DNA of 64,000 nt from the NCBI RefSeq assembly GCF_004296335.1, contig NZ_SGIU01000001.1:845290-909289 (forward strand), written 5' to 3'. Of the stretch, positions 33,745 through 43,254 are shown in pieces. Both the position numbers and the translations under genes were made by a program. The notes below the pieces were generated by a model that was not told where the DNA came from, ran no database searches, and worked only from the letters and a program-made list of their open reading frames with translations. How positions within the stretch are numbered: the first letter of the stretch is position 1; each line of letters opens with the position of its first letter. This DNA comes from Flagellimonas allohymeniacidonis (GTDB lineage: Bacteria; Bacteroidota; Bacteroidia; Flavobacteriales; Flavobacteriaceae).

Positions 33745-35259
33745 ATGAAAATCCTGAATCGTATTTTTCTTTATGGTGCATTGAGCACATTTTGTTTTTT
33801 TACATCCTGCAGTAATGATGACTGCGCCCAAGAGACCTTTTACCAAGATGCCGATGGCGATGGCTACGGAGACGCAGCCAAATCCCAGACCGCATGCACA
33901 GCACCTAAAGGCTATGTTGCGGACAATACCGACACCGACGACACCAATGCCAATGTCTTTCCTGGCTGTACACAAGTAACCTATTATAAAGATAGTGATG
34001 GTGATGGCTTTGGAAACCCAAGCATTTCTGAAACCGTCTGTGAGGGTGAGGACACCCCATCGGGCTATGTGGCCGACAAAACTGACCCCGACGATACCAA
34101 TGCCGCCATTTTTCCCGACTGTGAGCAAGTGACAGTATATGAGGACACTGATGGTGACGGTTTCGGAAACCCAGATGTCTCCCAAAACTTATGCTCTGGA
34201 GAAGATACCCCCGAAGGTTTCGTTGTGGACAATACCGACTGTGATGACACAAATGCTGAGCTCAACCCCGATGTTGTGGTCACCTATTACGAAGATGCCG
34301 ATGGCGATGGTTTTGGAAATCCTGGGGTTTCGCAAGAAGTATCTGTCTGTGCCGATGCCCCAGCTGGCTATGTCCCCCTTGAAAATACAGATTGTGATGA
34401 TACCGATGCCGAGATCAACCCAGATGTTGTCGTCACCTATTACGAAGATGCCGACGGAGACGGCTTTGGGAACCCACAGATTTCTAAAATAGCAACGGGC
34501 TGCCCTATCCCGCAGGGATTTGTTTTGGACAATACAGATTGCGATGATGCTGATGCCAGTAAAAACCCGGGGGCACAAGATAGCTCCTTGGACGGTGTCG
34601 ATACCAACTGTGATGGTATCCCTGGAACCTTATGGGCTGGTCCAAATGAAACGTTCGACAAAGAGGGTGGGGCCGATTGGACCCAACCCGAAAACCAAGA
34701 CCGGCTGACCGACAGGGTGGTCTTTACACGGCAAAATGCAGGTCCGATGTACAATTACCAATGGTGGCAGGACAATTTTGATGGTGATGCAATACATAAT
34801 AGCAAAACGGAGTCAGATTTATTTGCTGACTTTTGGAACGCAGATAACGCAATAAAAGATTTCAATGAAATCAACCCTTCAGGAGGCACCAAAGGGGTGC
34901 GTTGGGCCTTATTGGATGACACAGGGGCCGACAATCCCGGTGATGCTTGGGACCAATTCTCCTTATATGGCACCTTAGGTGATCCTACGCATTTTTATAG
35001 TTTTCACAACCTGTGCACTATTGTGAGATACCTAAATATAAATGAACAAATTATAGGGGTAAATAACGATTTTTTTGTTATTAAATCAGACAACGTCTCT
35101 GTCAATGCAACCGTTCAAAGCCAATTAGTTAACAAAAAACTTGGAGTTTGGCTGGTCGAAGAAGATATCTACCTTACGTTAACCTTTACCGAATGGGGTA
35201 ATGGACAAGACAACCCAGGTGGGGCCATTTCCTATACCCGCTCCACCCCCAACAACTAA
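33745..35259 (+). CDS. Lipoprotein with five DxDGDGFGNP calcium-type repeats and a unique C-terminal domain
   Basis: 504 aa from the ATG at 33745, which starts a lipoprotein signal with Cys22 (CFFTSC). Residues 23-275 hold five repeats of roughly 45-51 aa. Each has DxDGDGYG/FG(N/D) followed by a (N/K)TDxDDTNA-like acidic loop and a Cys; a sixth partial unit is DSSLDGVDTNCDGIPG. This matches MopE/thrombospondin-3-like metal-binding repeats and should bind Ca2+. Residues about 285-504 (WAGPNETFDKEGGADWTQPENQDRLTD onward) form a separate domain, possibly a surface binding module; I do not recognise it. Placed between leuB and gapN, with no obvious metabolic link. Confidence 0.85.
   Translation: MKILNRIFLYGALSTFCFFTSCSNDDCAQETFYQDADGDGYGDAAKSQTACTAPKGYVADNTDTDDTNANVFPGCTQVTYYKDSDGDGFGNPSISETVCEGEDTPSGYVADKTDPDDTNAAIFPDCEQVTVYEDTDGDGFGNPDVSQNLCSGEDTPEGFVVDNTDCDDTNAELNPDVVVTYYEDADGDGFGNPGVSQEVSVCADAPAGYVPLENTDCDDTDAEINPDVVVTYYEDADGDGFGNPQISKIATGCPIPQGFVLDNTDCDDADASKNPGAQDSSLDGVDTNCDGIPGTLWAGPNETFDKEGGADWTQPENQDRLTDRVVFTRQNAGPMYNYQWWQDNFDGDAIHNSKTESDLFADFWNADNAIKDFNEINPSGGTKGVRWALLDDTGADNPGDAWDQFSLYGTLGDPTHFYSFHNLCTIVRYLNINEQIIGVNNDFFVIKSDNVSVNATVQSQLVNKKLGVWLVEEDIYLTLTFTEWGNGQDNPGGAISYTRSTPNN
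33829..34570 (+). repeat. In-frame tandem repeats encoding the DGDGFGN units
   Basis: Five coding repeats. The last two copies are nearly identical in DNA over about 50 bp, starting at 34270 and 34423 with a 153-nt (51-codon) period, which suggests recent duplication. Confidence 0.85.
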
Positions 35260-35286
35260 TTTGGTGTTTTTTGGTTATAGTTGAGA

Positions 35287-35317
35287 GGGCCTTGGAGATT
35301 CCAAGGCCCCCTTTTTT
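35287..35317 (+). terminator. Strong terminator after the repeat lipoprotein gene
   Basis: Stem GGGCCTTGG/CCAAGGCCC (9 bp, loop AGATT) followed by T6 on the + strand. Sits between convergent genes and may also serve gapN. Confidence 0.9.
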
Positions 35318-35319
35318 AT

Positions 35320-36894
35320 TTATAAGATGTAATCTGTACTCAAAAAGTTGCTCACTTTAGCCTCCAGCAATTGCTCAATGGTTTCGTTATTGAGCTCATT
35401 GTCCTTAAACGCCACAAAGGTTCGTATGGAGAAAGAACGCAAAGCATCATGCACACTTAAGGTGGATTGTGCGGAGTCTTTTCTTCCGGTAAAGGGATAA
35501 ACATCCGGTCCGCGTTGGCAAGAGCTGTTCAAGTTTACCCGGCACACCAAATTGGCCAAAGTGTCAATCAAGGGAGAAAGGGTGTATACGTCCTTCCCAA
35601 ACAAACTCACCTGCTGCCCATAATTGGATTCGGCCATGTCGTCCAAAGGCTGCTCAATATCCGTAAAGGACAAAACCGGGATAATCGGCCCAAACTGTTC
35701 TTCTTCATAAACCCGCATATCCTTGGTCACCGGATGCAGAACGGCCGGCCAGATATAGTTGTTCTTATGCTTCCCTCCTTTTTTATTTTTAATCTTGGCT
35801 CCCTTGGCCTTCGCATCATCCAATAACTCTTGAATGTATTCCGGTTTTCCGGGTTCGGGAAGCGGAGTCAATTTTGCCCCCTCGTCCCAAGGGTTACCAA
35901 ATTTTAAGGCGTCCACTTTCTCTGAGAATCGTTTTAGAAATTCATCTTTCACATCTTCATGCACATAAATTACTTTCAGTGCAGTACAACGCTGTCCATT
36001 GAAAGAAAGCGTTCCGGCAATGCACTCATTAACTGTCAAGTCCAAATCAGCATCCGGTAAAATAATGGCTGGGTTTTTTGCTTCCAAGCCCAAAACCAAA
36101 CGCAAACGGTTGCTTTTTGGGTGCTGCTCTTGCAAAGCATTGGCCGATTTACTGTTACCAATCAGCGCCAAAACATCCACCTTACCCGTTTTCATAATGG
36201 GAGCTGCCACCGCTCTACCTCTTCCGAACAAAATGTTTACCACGCCTTTTGGGAAACTACTCTGAAAAGCCTCCAAAAGAGGCGTAATCAACAGTACCCC
36301 ATGTTTAGCAGGCTTAAAGATAGTAGTGTTCCCCATGATAATAGCGGGAATCAACAGCGCAAAAGTCTCATTTAAGGGATAGTTATAAGGTCCCAAACAC
36401 AACACCACCCCCAAGGGACCACGACGTATATGGGCGTACACCCCATCGTGTTTTTGAAACTTGGCCGAATTGCGGTCCAGCTGCTTGTAATCCTCAATGG
36501 TATCGTAGATGTACTCCACGGTACGGTCAAACTCTTTGTAGGAATCCGCTTCGTTCTTGCCTATTTCCCACATCAAAAGTTTTACCACTTCCTCCCGTTT
36601 TTCCTCCATCCTTTTAACAAATGCCTCCATGCATTCGATACGGTCTTTCACCTTCATGGTCGGCCAAACGCCCTGCCCCTTATTGTAAGCAGCCGTTGCG
36701 GAATCCAAAGCCTCCATAGCTTCGGCTTCCCCCATATCGGGTATGCTGCCCAAAACGGTGGGGGCATATTCTTTGGTAGATGAAATGGTGGAGACTACCT
36801 GAGATGTATTTCCGTTCCATTCTTTGAGTTCTCCATTGACCAAATAGGTTTTCTGGTGGATTTCCTCAGTGATTTGATATTTTTCAGGAATCAT
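35320..36894 (-). CDS. gapN: NADP-dependent non-phosphorylating glyceraldehyde-3-phosphate dehydrogenase
   Basis: Aldehyde dehydrogenase superfamily enzyme oxidising glyceraldehyde-3-phosphate to 3-phosphoglycerate with production of NADPH. 524 aa. Motifs: cofactor region GPYNYPLNE and FKPAKHGVL, general-base Glu in [12 protein letters not shown], catalytic Cys in [25 protein letters not shown], and [34 protein letters not shown], characteristic of the GapN group. It lies 40 nt behind ilvC on the same strand with no terminator visible between, so it may be the last gene of the ilv operon and feed NADPH to IlvC (inference). Confidence 0.87.
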   Translation of the reverse strand: MIPEKYQITEEIHQKTYLVNGELKEWNGNTSQVVSTISSTKEYAPTVLGSIPDMGEAEAMEALDSATAAYNKGQGVWPTMKVKDRIECMEAFVKRMEEKREEVVKLLMWEIGKNEADSYKEFDRTVEYIYDTIEDYKQLDRNSAKFQKHDGVYAHIRRGPLGVVLCLGPYNYPLNETFALLIPAIIMGNTTIFKPAKHGVLLITPLLEAFQSSFPKGVVNILFGRGRAVAAPIMKTGKVDVLALIGNSKSANALQEQHPKSNRLRLVLGLEAKNPAIILPDADLDLTVNECIAGTLSFNGQRCTALKVIYVHEDVKDEFLKRFSEKVDALKFGNPWDEGAKLTPLPEPGKPEYIQELLDDAKAKGAKIKNKKGGKHKNNYIWPAVLHPVTKDMRVYEEEQFGPIIPVLSFTDIEQPLDDMAESNYGQQVSLFGKDVYTLSPLIDTLANLVCRVNLNSSCQRGPDVYPFTGRKDSAQSTLSVHDALRSFSIRTFVAFKDNELNNETIEQLLEAKVSNFLSTDYIL

Positions 36895-36934
36895 AACTTT
36901 CTTGGTTGAATTATCGCCCAGATTTAAATAGCCG

Positions 36935-38410
36935 CTAGACGATGGGCTTCATCGCTGTCATGGATTCCCGTAACCGGGCTCCTACCACTTCCACAGGATG
37001 CTCACGAATGGCCTTGTTCACAGCAATCAATTTGGCATTGTCCACACCATTGTCAGATTCGGCGCCGAACTGCTTGCCAATAATGTCGGTATCGACCGTC
37101 TTCATAAAATCGGTCAACAAAGGTTTGCAAGCATGATCGAAGAGGTAACATCCGTATTCCGCAGTATCGGAAATCACACGGTTCATTTCGAACAATTTCT
37201 TTCGCGCGATGGTATTGGCAATCAAAGGAGTTTCATGGAGTGACTCGTAGTACGCCGATTCACCGATAATTCCCGATTCTGTCATGGTCTCATACGCCAA
37301 TTCCACTCCTGATTTCACAAAGGCCACCATCAAAACCCCATGGTCGTAATATGCCTGTTCAGAAATATCATCATTGCCCGCGGGAGTCTTTTCAAAGGCG
37401 GTTTCTCCTGTGGCCGCACGCCAATCCAATAGGTTTTTATCCGCATTGGCCCAATCTTCCATCATAGTTTTTGAGAAATGTCCGCTCATAATGTCATCCA
37501 TGTGTTTTTGAAACAAGGGTCGCATGATCACTTTCAACTCTTCGGCCAATTCAAAGGCTTTGATTTTAGCTGGATTGGACAAGCGGTCCATCATATTGGT
37601 GATTCCCCCATACTTTAGTCCTTCGGTAATGGTTTCCCAACCATATTGGACCAATTTGGAGGCATATCCCGCATCCATTCCTTTTTCGACCATCTTATCA
37701 AAAGATAAAATAGAACCTGTTTGTAGCAAACCACAAAGAATGGTTTGTTCCCCCATTAAATCGGATTTTACTTCCGCCACAAAGGAAGACTCGAGCACGC
37801 CAGCCTTATGGCCTCCAGTTCCTGCGGCATAGGCCTTGGCCTGTTCCAATCCCTTACCTTCAGGGTCATTTTCGGGATGGACCGCAATCAAGGTAGGAAC
37901 ACCAAAACCGCGCTTGTACTCTTCACGAACTTCTGAGCCTGGGCTCTTGGGAGCTACCATAATTACCGTTAAGTCCTCACGTATTTGCATTCCTTCTTCC
38001 ACAATATTGAATCCATGGGAATAGGACAGCGTTGCCCCTTTCTTCATTAAGGGCATTACCGCGCTTACTACATTGGTATGCTGTTTATCGGGTGTAAGGT
38101 TAATAACCAAGTCGGCCTTCGGAATCAATTCTTCGTAGGTGCCGACGTTAAAATTATTTTCTGTGGCATTTTTAAAGGACTGTCTTTGCTCTTTAATCGC
38201 CGCTTCGCGTAGAGCGTAAGAAATGTCAAGGCCAGAATCACGCATATTAAGGCCCTGGTTCAGGCCTTGCGCCCCGCAACCAATGATCACTATCTTTTTT
38301 CCTTTAAGCGCAGTAACGCCATCTGCAAATTCATGGGCATCCATAAATCTACATTTGCCCAATTGTTCCAACTGGTCGCGTAGGGATAGTGTATTGAAGT
38401 AATTTGTCAT
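36935..38410 (-). CDS. ilvC: Ketol-acid reductoisomerase, class II
   Basis: NADPH-dependent isomeroreductase for valine and isoleucine synthesis. 491 aa marks the long class II (E. coli type) with a duplicated knotted domain. Motifs: [31 protein letters not shown] (Rossmann, with a downstream basic loop fitting NADPH), [53 protein letters not shown], and metal ligands in [23 protein letters not shown]. It starts 24 nt after ilvN; gapN follows after 40 nt. Confidence 0.98.
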   Translation of the reverse strand: MTNYFNTLSLRDQLEQLGKCRFMDAHEFADGVTALKGKKIVIIGCGAQGLNQGLNMRDSGLDISYALREAAIKEQRQSFKNATENNFNVGTYEELIPKADLVINLTPDKQHTNVVSAVMPLMKKGATLSYSHGFNIVEEGMQIREDLTVIMVAPKSPGSEVREEYKRGFGVPTLIAVHPENDPEGKGLEQAKAYAAGTGGHKAGVLESSFVAEVKSDLMGEQTILCGLLQTGSILSFDKMVEKGMDAGYASKLVQYGWETITEGLKYGGITNMMDRLSNPAKIKAFELAEELKVIMRPLFQKHMDDIMSGHFSKTMMEDWANADKNLLDWRAATGETAFEKTPAGNDDISEQAYYDHGVLMVAFVKSGVELAYETMTESGIIGESAYYESLHETPLIANTIARKKLFEMNRVISDTAEYGCYLFDHACKPLLTDFMKTVDTDIIGKQFGAESDNGVDNAKLIAVNKAIREHPVEVVGARLRESMTAMKPIV

Positions 38411-38434
38411 TTTTCAAAGTGTATTTGTGTTGAT

Positions 38435-38971
38435 TCAATTATTTGGTTGAAAATTTTCCAGTAGTTCGGTAATGCGCATCTCCGCCTTAGTGACCGCTAT
38501 TCGCCCTGAACGAACGAATTGCATGATGCCAAAGGGTTCCAACCGGTCGTGCATTTCGTCAATTTCATGTCGTCTACCTGTTTTGGCCAGAACAAAAAAC
38601 TCTCGGTGCACCGTCACAATTTTAGAATTGCTTTCCTTAATGGCATTTTGTATTTGTGGTTCATCAAAAAGCAAGGCCGACTTAATTTTGAAGAGTGCCG
38701 ACTCCTGAAAAATGGTTTCTTCATCGGTATGGTAAAAGGCTTTGATAACCTCAATTTGCTTTTCAATCTGGGCCACAATTTTTCGCGTCCAGTCTTCCGT
38801 GGTGAAAACTACAATGGTGAATTTTGAAACGTTCTCAATTTCTGATTTAGAGACATTTAAGCTTTCTATATTAATGTGACGCTTTAAAAATATCCCAGAT
38901 ATCCGATTCAGGAGACCCACGTTATTTTCTGAATAAACCGAAATGGTATACCACTTGTTTTCCATAATCAT
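38435..38971 (-). CDS. ilvN: Acetolactate synthase small (regulatory) subunit
   Basis: ACT-domain subunit that confers valine feedback on IlvB. 178 aa: N-terminal ACT domain WYTISVYSENNVGLLNRISGIFLKRHINIESLNVSKSE, and a C-terminal ALS_ss domain (VTVHREFFVLAKTGRRHEIDEMHDRLEPFGIMQFVRSGRIAVTK). I take the first ATG (38971) because it overlaps the TGA of the methyltransferase gene in ATGA; a second ATG lies two codons on. It is separated from ilvB by the methyltransferase gene. Confidence 0.95.
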   Translation of the reverse strand: MIMENKWYTISVYSENNVGLLNRISGIFLKRHINIESLNVSKSEIENVSKFTIVVFTTEDWTRKIVAQIEKQIEVIKAFYHTDEETIFQESALFKIKSALLFDEPQIQNAIKESNSKIVTVHREFFVLAKTGRRHEIDEMHDRLEPFGIMQFVRSGRIAVTKAEMRITELLENFQPNN

Positions 38972-39549
38972 TGTGTTTTAACAGCGACCAAAATTCCTGT
39001 CGACCAGTTCATTTTTGTGATTGTGAAATCCGTTCTATTTCCCATATAATCCAAAAAAGATTGAACATGTTGTTCATGACCCTCCGGCCAATTGGGCTGT
39101 ACATTTAAATCGTCCACCACGTAATACCCTCCCGTTTTGACAAGATTCAAGGTTTCATCCAGGTTACTGTACTTTCCGGGCCAGGCATCCGCGAAAATAA
39201 GGTCGAACTTCGCTCCGTTATACGCTTGAAGCCAATCCCCGCCATCCGCACACGTAAGTTCAAGTCTTTTTTCTGAGGGAAAGAATTCTTTGGCGATTGC
39301 GATAAGTGTTGGGTCGTTGTCAACACTGACAACCTTTGATTCCAAATCCATTCCGTCGAGCATCCATGCCAGTGACAATCCCATGCCGGTCCCCATTTCC
39401 AAAAAGCGGCCTTTGGGTTTGGATGCGCACAGAGTTTTTAGAAACGTACCGATATAAATATCGGAAGGCATATCGAAGCCAATTTCAGAGGTTTTCTGAA
39501 GCAGTTTCGGATATAGGGTTGGGATTTCTTGGATGTTGGATTGATCCAT
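38968..39549 (-). CDS. Class I SAM-dependent (O-)methyltransferase inside the ilv operon
   Basis: A 193-aa Rossmann-fold methyltransferase resembling small O-methyltransferases: motif I GRFLEMGTGMGLSLAWML, acidic ribose-binding Asp in KVVSVDNDPTLI, CADGGDWLQAY, motif IV FDLIFADAWPGKY and GGYYVVDDLNVQPNWPEGHE. Its ATG begins 1 nt after the ilvB TAG, and its TGA overlaps the ilvN ATG, so it is tightly coupled in translation to both subunits of acetolactate synthase. Substrate unknown. No step of Ile/Val synthesis needs methylation, so the placement is unusual. Codon usage looks like the neighbours'. Confidence 0.88.
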   Translation of the reverse strand: MDQSNIQEIPTLYPKLLQKTSEIGFDMPSDIYIGTFLKTLCASKPKGRFLEMGTGMGLSLAWMLDGMDLESKVVSVDNDPTLIAIAKEFFPSEKRLELTCADGGDWLQAYNGAKFDLIFADAWPGKYSNLDETLNLVKTGGYYVVDDLNVQPNWPEGHEQHVQSFLDYMGNRTDFTITKMNWSTGILVAVKTQ

Positions 39550-39550
39550 A

Positions 39551-41284
39551 CTATTTCAATCTAATGTCCGACACAGAGGCTCCAGACGGAATCATCGGAA
39601 AGACATTGTCCTCCTTTTCCACACGAACTTCCAAAAAGAAGGGGTCTTTTGAGGCTATCATTTCCTGTACCGTGGAAGACAGCTCAGAACGTTCACTTAC
39701 TCTTTTTGAGGTTATGTGATATCCCTCTGCAATTTTTACGAAATCTGGGTTGGTCATTACTGTGGATGCATATCTGCTTTCAAAGAACAGCTCTTGCCAT
39801 TGTCGTACCATGCCCAAGTGATCATTGTTCAGCACAACAATCTTGACAGGAACATTATGTTGGAAGATCACTCCGAGTTCTTGAATGGTCATTTGATACC
39901 CTCCATCGCCAATAATGGCTACAACTTCCCTATCCATGGCTCCCATTTTGGCTCCAATGGCTGCTGGAAGTGCAAATCCCATGGTGCCCAAACCGCCAGA
40001 GGTAATGTTGCTCTTGGTTTCGCTAAATTTCGCATATCTACAGGCTATCATCTGATGTTGGCCCACATCGGTAACTATGACTGCATTATTATTGGAGGCC
40101 TTGTTGATTTCTTCAATCACCTCGCCCATCGTCAACCCTGGTTTAGTGGGTTCAAGGTCTTTTTTGATTACGGTTTCATATTCAATCTCATGTTTCTTGT
40201 CAAACTCGGCTCGCCATTCAGGATGTTTATTTTTATTAATAAGCGGCAACAACAAATCAAGGGTCTGTTTGGCATCTCCCAAAACGGCCACATCGGCTTT
40301 TACATTCTTATTGATTTCGGCCGGGTCAATTTCAAAATGGATGACCTTGGCCTGTTTAGCATAGGTGTCCAAGCTTCCAGTCACACGATCATCAAAGCGC
40401 ATTCCGATGGCAATGAGCACATCGCATTCATTGGTCAATACATTTGGGCCATAATTTCCATGCATCCCTACCATGCCCACATTTAGAGGGTGCGCTGTAT
40501 CCATGGCAGAAAGCCCTAAAATGGTCCAAGCTGCAGGTATCCCCGCTTTTTCAACCAATGCTTTAAGTTGTTGCTCCGCTTCACCAAGAATCACACCTTG
40601 ACCATAAATAATATAGGGTTTCTTGGCCCTGTTGATCAATTCAGCTGCGGATTCTATGGCCTTGGAATCGGGTTCAGGGTTTGGTTTATAACTCCGAACC
40701 CCAGTACATTTTTCGTAGATGAAGTCCAACTTATCAAATTGCGCATTTTTGGTAATGTCAATCAAAACAGGTCCTGGTCTTCCCGCTTTGGCAATATAAA
40801 AGGCCTTTGCCATAATTTCTGGAATTTCAGATGCCTTGGTGATTTGATAATTCCACTTGGTGACCGGAGTTGAGATTCCGACAATGTCTGTTTCTTGAAA
40901 GGCATCGGACCCCAAAAGGTGTCTTGGAACCTGACCCGTTATGCAGACCATCGGGGTGGAATCAATTTGGGCATCCGCCAATCCGGTGACCAAGTTTGTG
41001 GCCCCGGGTCCTGAAGTTGCCATGGCCACTCCTACTTTCCCACTTACCCGTGCATAGCCTTGAGCGGCATGGGTGGCGCCTTGCTCATGGCGAGTAAGTA
41101 CGTGCGTCAATCTATCTTGAAATTTGTAAAGTTCATCATAGACCGGCATAATCGCCCCGCCAGGATAACCATAAATCAAGTCAACTCCCTCTGCCAATAA
41201 ACAGTGGATTATCGCTTCTGCTCCCGTAATTCGGATGGCTGCTTGTTTTTTTGAATCTTTTTTTTGCGCCTTTAATGTTTCCAT
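39551..41284 (-). CDS. ilvB: Acetolactate synthase large (catalytic) subunit
   Basis: ThDP-dependent enzyme condensing two pyruvates, or pyruvate with 2-oxobutyrate. 577 aa from the ATG at 41284; a TTG ten codons upstream is less likely. Motifs: IRITGAEAIIHCLLAEGVDLIYGYPGGAIMP, THVLTRHEQGATHAAQGYAR (catalytic Glu), ATSGPGATNLVTGLADAQIDS, IGMRFDDRVTGSL, and ThDP site IGDGGYQMTIQELG...VLNNDHLGMVRQWQ. It lies 47 nt after ilvD. Confidence 0.97.
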   Translation of the reverse strand: METLKAQKKDSKKQAAIRITGAEAIIHCLLAEGVDLIYGYPGGAIMPVYDELYKFQDRLTHVLTRHEQGATHAAQGYARVSGKVGVAMATSGPGATNLVTGLADAQIDSTPMVCITGQVPRHLLGSDAFQETDIVGISTPVTKWNYQITKASEIPEIMAKAFYIAKAGRPGPVLIDITKNAQFDKLDFIYEKCTGVRSYKPNPEPDSKAIESAAELINRAKKPYIIYGQGVILGEAEQQLKALVEKAGIPAAWTILGLSAMDTAHPLNVGMVGMHGNYGPNVLTNECDVLIAIGMRFDDRVTGSLDTYAKQAKVIHFEIDPAEINKNVKADVAVLGDAKQTLDLLLPLINKNKHPEWRAEFDKKHEIEYETVIKKDLEPTKPGLTMGEVIEEINKASNNNAVIVTDVGQHQMIACRYAKFSETKSNITSGGLGTMGFALPAAIGAKMGAMDREVVAIIGDGGYQMTIQELGVIFQHNVPVKIVVLNNDHLGMVRQWQELFFESRYASTVMTNPDFVKIAEGYHITSKRVSERSELSSTVQEMIASKDPFFLEVRVEKEDNVFPMIPSGASVSDIRLK

Positions 41285-41331
41285 AAGCCCATTATTTTGA
41301 TGTTTGTGAACCAAACAGTCTATGTCGAATA

Positions 41332-43008
41332 CTATATCAAATCGGTTACGCAGCCCAAAGATGCCGATGAAACCGTTTTTGCGTATTTGTACAAACTGCC
41401 TCTTTTAACTTTTAGAGCAGGTTGTATCCAATTATTCTTTCTTTTTTTCAGTTCTTCTTCGGACATCTGAACCGAAATACTATTTTTTTCCGCATCAATT
41501 GTGATTAGGTCCCCGTCTTGAACCAATGCAATAACACCTCCATCCTGCGCTTCAGGAGCAATGTGCCCTACAACAAAACCATGGGTCCCTCCCGAAAATC
41601 TTCCATCAGTTATCAAAGCGACATCCTTACCTAATCCAGCACCCATAATTGCGGCTGTGGGTTTGAGCATCTCAGGCATTCCAGGCCCACCTTTGGGGCC
41701 TTCATAGCGAATGACCACGACGTCTCCCTTTTTAACCTCGCCATTTTTTATTCCGTCGTTGGCCTCAAACTCGCCCTCAAACACTTTTGCCGGACCTGAA
41801 AAGTACAATCCTTCTTTTCCGGTTATCTTTGCAACCGAACCATCTTTGGCAAGGTTTCCATATAAAATTCTAAGGTGTCCTGTTTCCTTGATCGGAGTAT
41901 CCAGGTTTTTAACCACCTGCTGTCCTTCTGTCAAATCACCAACATCTTTCAAATTCTCCGCAACGGTCTTTCCAGTAACGGTCAGGCAGTCGCCATGGAG
42001 CATATCATTATTTAACATAAACTTCATAACAGCGGGTATACCTCCCACATTATGAAGGTCTTCCATTAAAAATTTACCGCTAGGTTTTAAATCTGCCAAG
42101 AAAGGTGTGGAATCGCTGATTCTTTGAAAATCATCGAGACCAAAATCAATATTGGCTGCTCTGGCTATGGCCAAAAAATGAAGCACTGCATTAGTAGAGC
42201 CGCCTAATACGACAATCAATCTGACAGCATTTTCCAAAGCTTTTTTGGTGATGATATCACTTGGTTTGATGTCTTTTTCCAAAAGATGCCTCAATGCCTT
42301 TCCTGCTGCTATACAATCTCCTTTCTTCTTCTCTCCCACGGCTGGGTTTGAGGAACTATATGGTAAGGACATGCCCAAAGCTTCAATAGCAGACGCCATT
42401 GTATTTGCCGTGTACATTCCCCCACATGCCCCTGCTCCTGGACATGCATTCTGAATAACGCTTTTATATTCAGCCTCGTTCATGGTTCCTGCCACTTTTT
42501 CACCCCAGGCCTCGAATGCGGATACCACGTCCAACTTCTTATTGTTCAGGCATCCGGAAGCTATTGTGCCTCCATAGACCATAACGGAAGGGCGATTTAA
42601 CCGAATCATGGCCATCAAGGCTCCTGGCATATTCTTATCGCAACCCACAACGGTAACCAGTCCATCATAATTCATGGCTTGAACCACGGTTTCCATAGAA
42701 TCTGCGATAATATCCCTGGAAGGAAGTGAATAGCGCATTCCATAGGTTCCCATAGAAATTCCATCACTTACGCCAATAGTATTGAAAATAAGTCCTATCA
42801 CATCTGCTTCACTGGTACCCTGTTTTACGAAAGTTGAAAGTTCGTTTAGGTGCATATTGCAAGGGTTACCCTCGTAGCCCGTGCTTCCTATCCCAATCAA
42901 GGGTTTCTTTAGGTCTTCATCCGTAAGCCCTATGGCATGCAACATGGCCTGGGCCGCTGGCTGCGTCGGGTCTTGGGTAACATTTTTACTGTACTTGTTC
43001 AGTTCCAT
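41332..43008 (-). CDS. ilvD: Dihydroxy-acid dehydratase
   Basis: Fe-S dehydratase making the 2-oxoacid precursors of valine and isoleucine. 558 aa. Motifs: [19 protein letters not shown] (first cluster Cys), [62 protein letters not shown] (remaining Cys), [15 protein letters not shown] and [21 protein letters not shown]. First gene of ilvD-ilvB-MT-ilvN-ilvC(-gapN). A perfect TATCTTTG -7 box lies upstream on the same strand. Confidence 0.98.
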   Translation of the reverse strand: MELNKYSKNVTQDPTQPAAQAMLHAIGLTDEDLKKPLIGIGSTGYEGNPCNMHLNELSTFVKQGTSEADVIGLIFNTIGVSDGISMGTYGMRYSLPSRDIIADSMETVVQAMNYDGLVTVVGCDKNMPGALMAMIRLNRPSVMVYGGTIASGCLNNKKLDVVSAFEAWGEKVAGTMNEAEYKSVIQNACPGAGACGGMYTANTMASAIEALGMSLPYSSSNPAVGEKKKGDCIAAGKALRHLLEKDIKPSDIITKKALENAVRLIVVLGGSTNAVLHFLAIARAANIDFGLDDFQRISDSTPFLADLKPSGKFLMEDLHNVGGIPAVMKFMLNNDMLHGDCLTVTGKTVAENLKDVGDLTEGQQVVKNLDTPIKETGHLRILYGNLAKDGSVAKITGKEGLYFSGPAKVFEGEFEANDGIKNGEVKKGDVVVIRYEGPKGGPGMPEMLKPTAAIMGAGLGKDVALITDGRFSGGTHGFVVGHIAPEAQDGGVIALVQDGDLITIDAEKNSISVQMSEEELKKRKNNWIQPALKVKRGSLYKYAKTVSSASLGCVTDLI

Positions 43009-43057
43009 TAAAAATTCTCTTTCAAAAACAAACTTTACCTGAATTTACTTTAGTTTT

Positions 43058-43083
43058 CAAAGATATATCTTTCAAATACCCAA
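43058..43083 (-). promoter_or_regulatory. Promoter of the ilv operon
   Basis: Read on the - strand: perfect -7 box TATCTTTG (43065-43058) with TTG at 43083-43081 (15-nt spacer). The leader to the ilvD ATG is about 49 nt. Confidence 0.55.
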
Positions 43084-43116
43084 TATTTTTAACATAAATA
43101 ATGGGTTTAGATTCAG

Positions 43117-43134
43117 ACCTACTTTTGAGTAGGT
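43117..43134. promoter_or_regulatory. Inverted repeat between ilvD and the nitroreductase gene
   Basis: Perfect ACCTACT-TTTG-AGTAGGT. It lacks the T-tail of a terminator in either direction and lies upstream of both divergent genes, so an operator is plausible. Confidence 0.4.
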
Positions 43135-43241
43135 AAAAAATTGATATCCAGATATTTAATTAGAAATAAAATATCATATTCAATTAGTTTCAACACATCA
43201 TTGGGATGTTGGGGTTCCTGTGATTCACGCCTCATTTTGAC

Positions 43242-43249
43242 TACATTTG
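43242..43249 (+). promoter_or_regulatory. -7 box of the nitroreductase gene
   Basis: Perfect TACATTTG ending 5 nt before the ATG at 43255, implying a very short or absent leader. No good -33 TTG at 17-23 nt. Confidence 0.4.
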
Positions 43250-43254
43250 AGTCT

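Noticed and set aside
33829..34570. CRISPR-like or non-coding tandem repeats
   Set aside because: Repeats are in frame, 45-51 codons long, and encode a known calcium-binding pattern; no short direct repeats with spacers.
39716..40486. 256-codon open frame antisense to ilvB
   Set aside because: Lies wholly inside ilvB on the other strand, with no recognisable domain.
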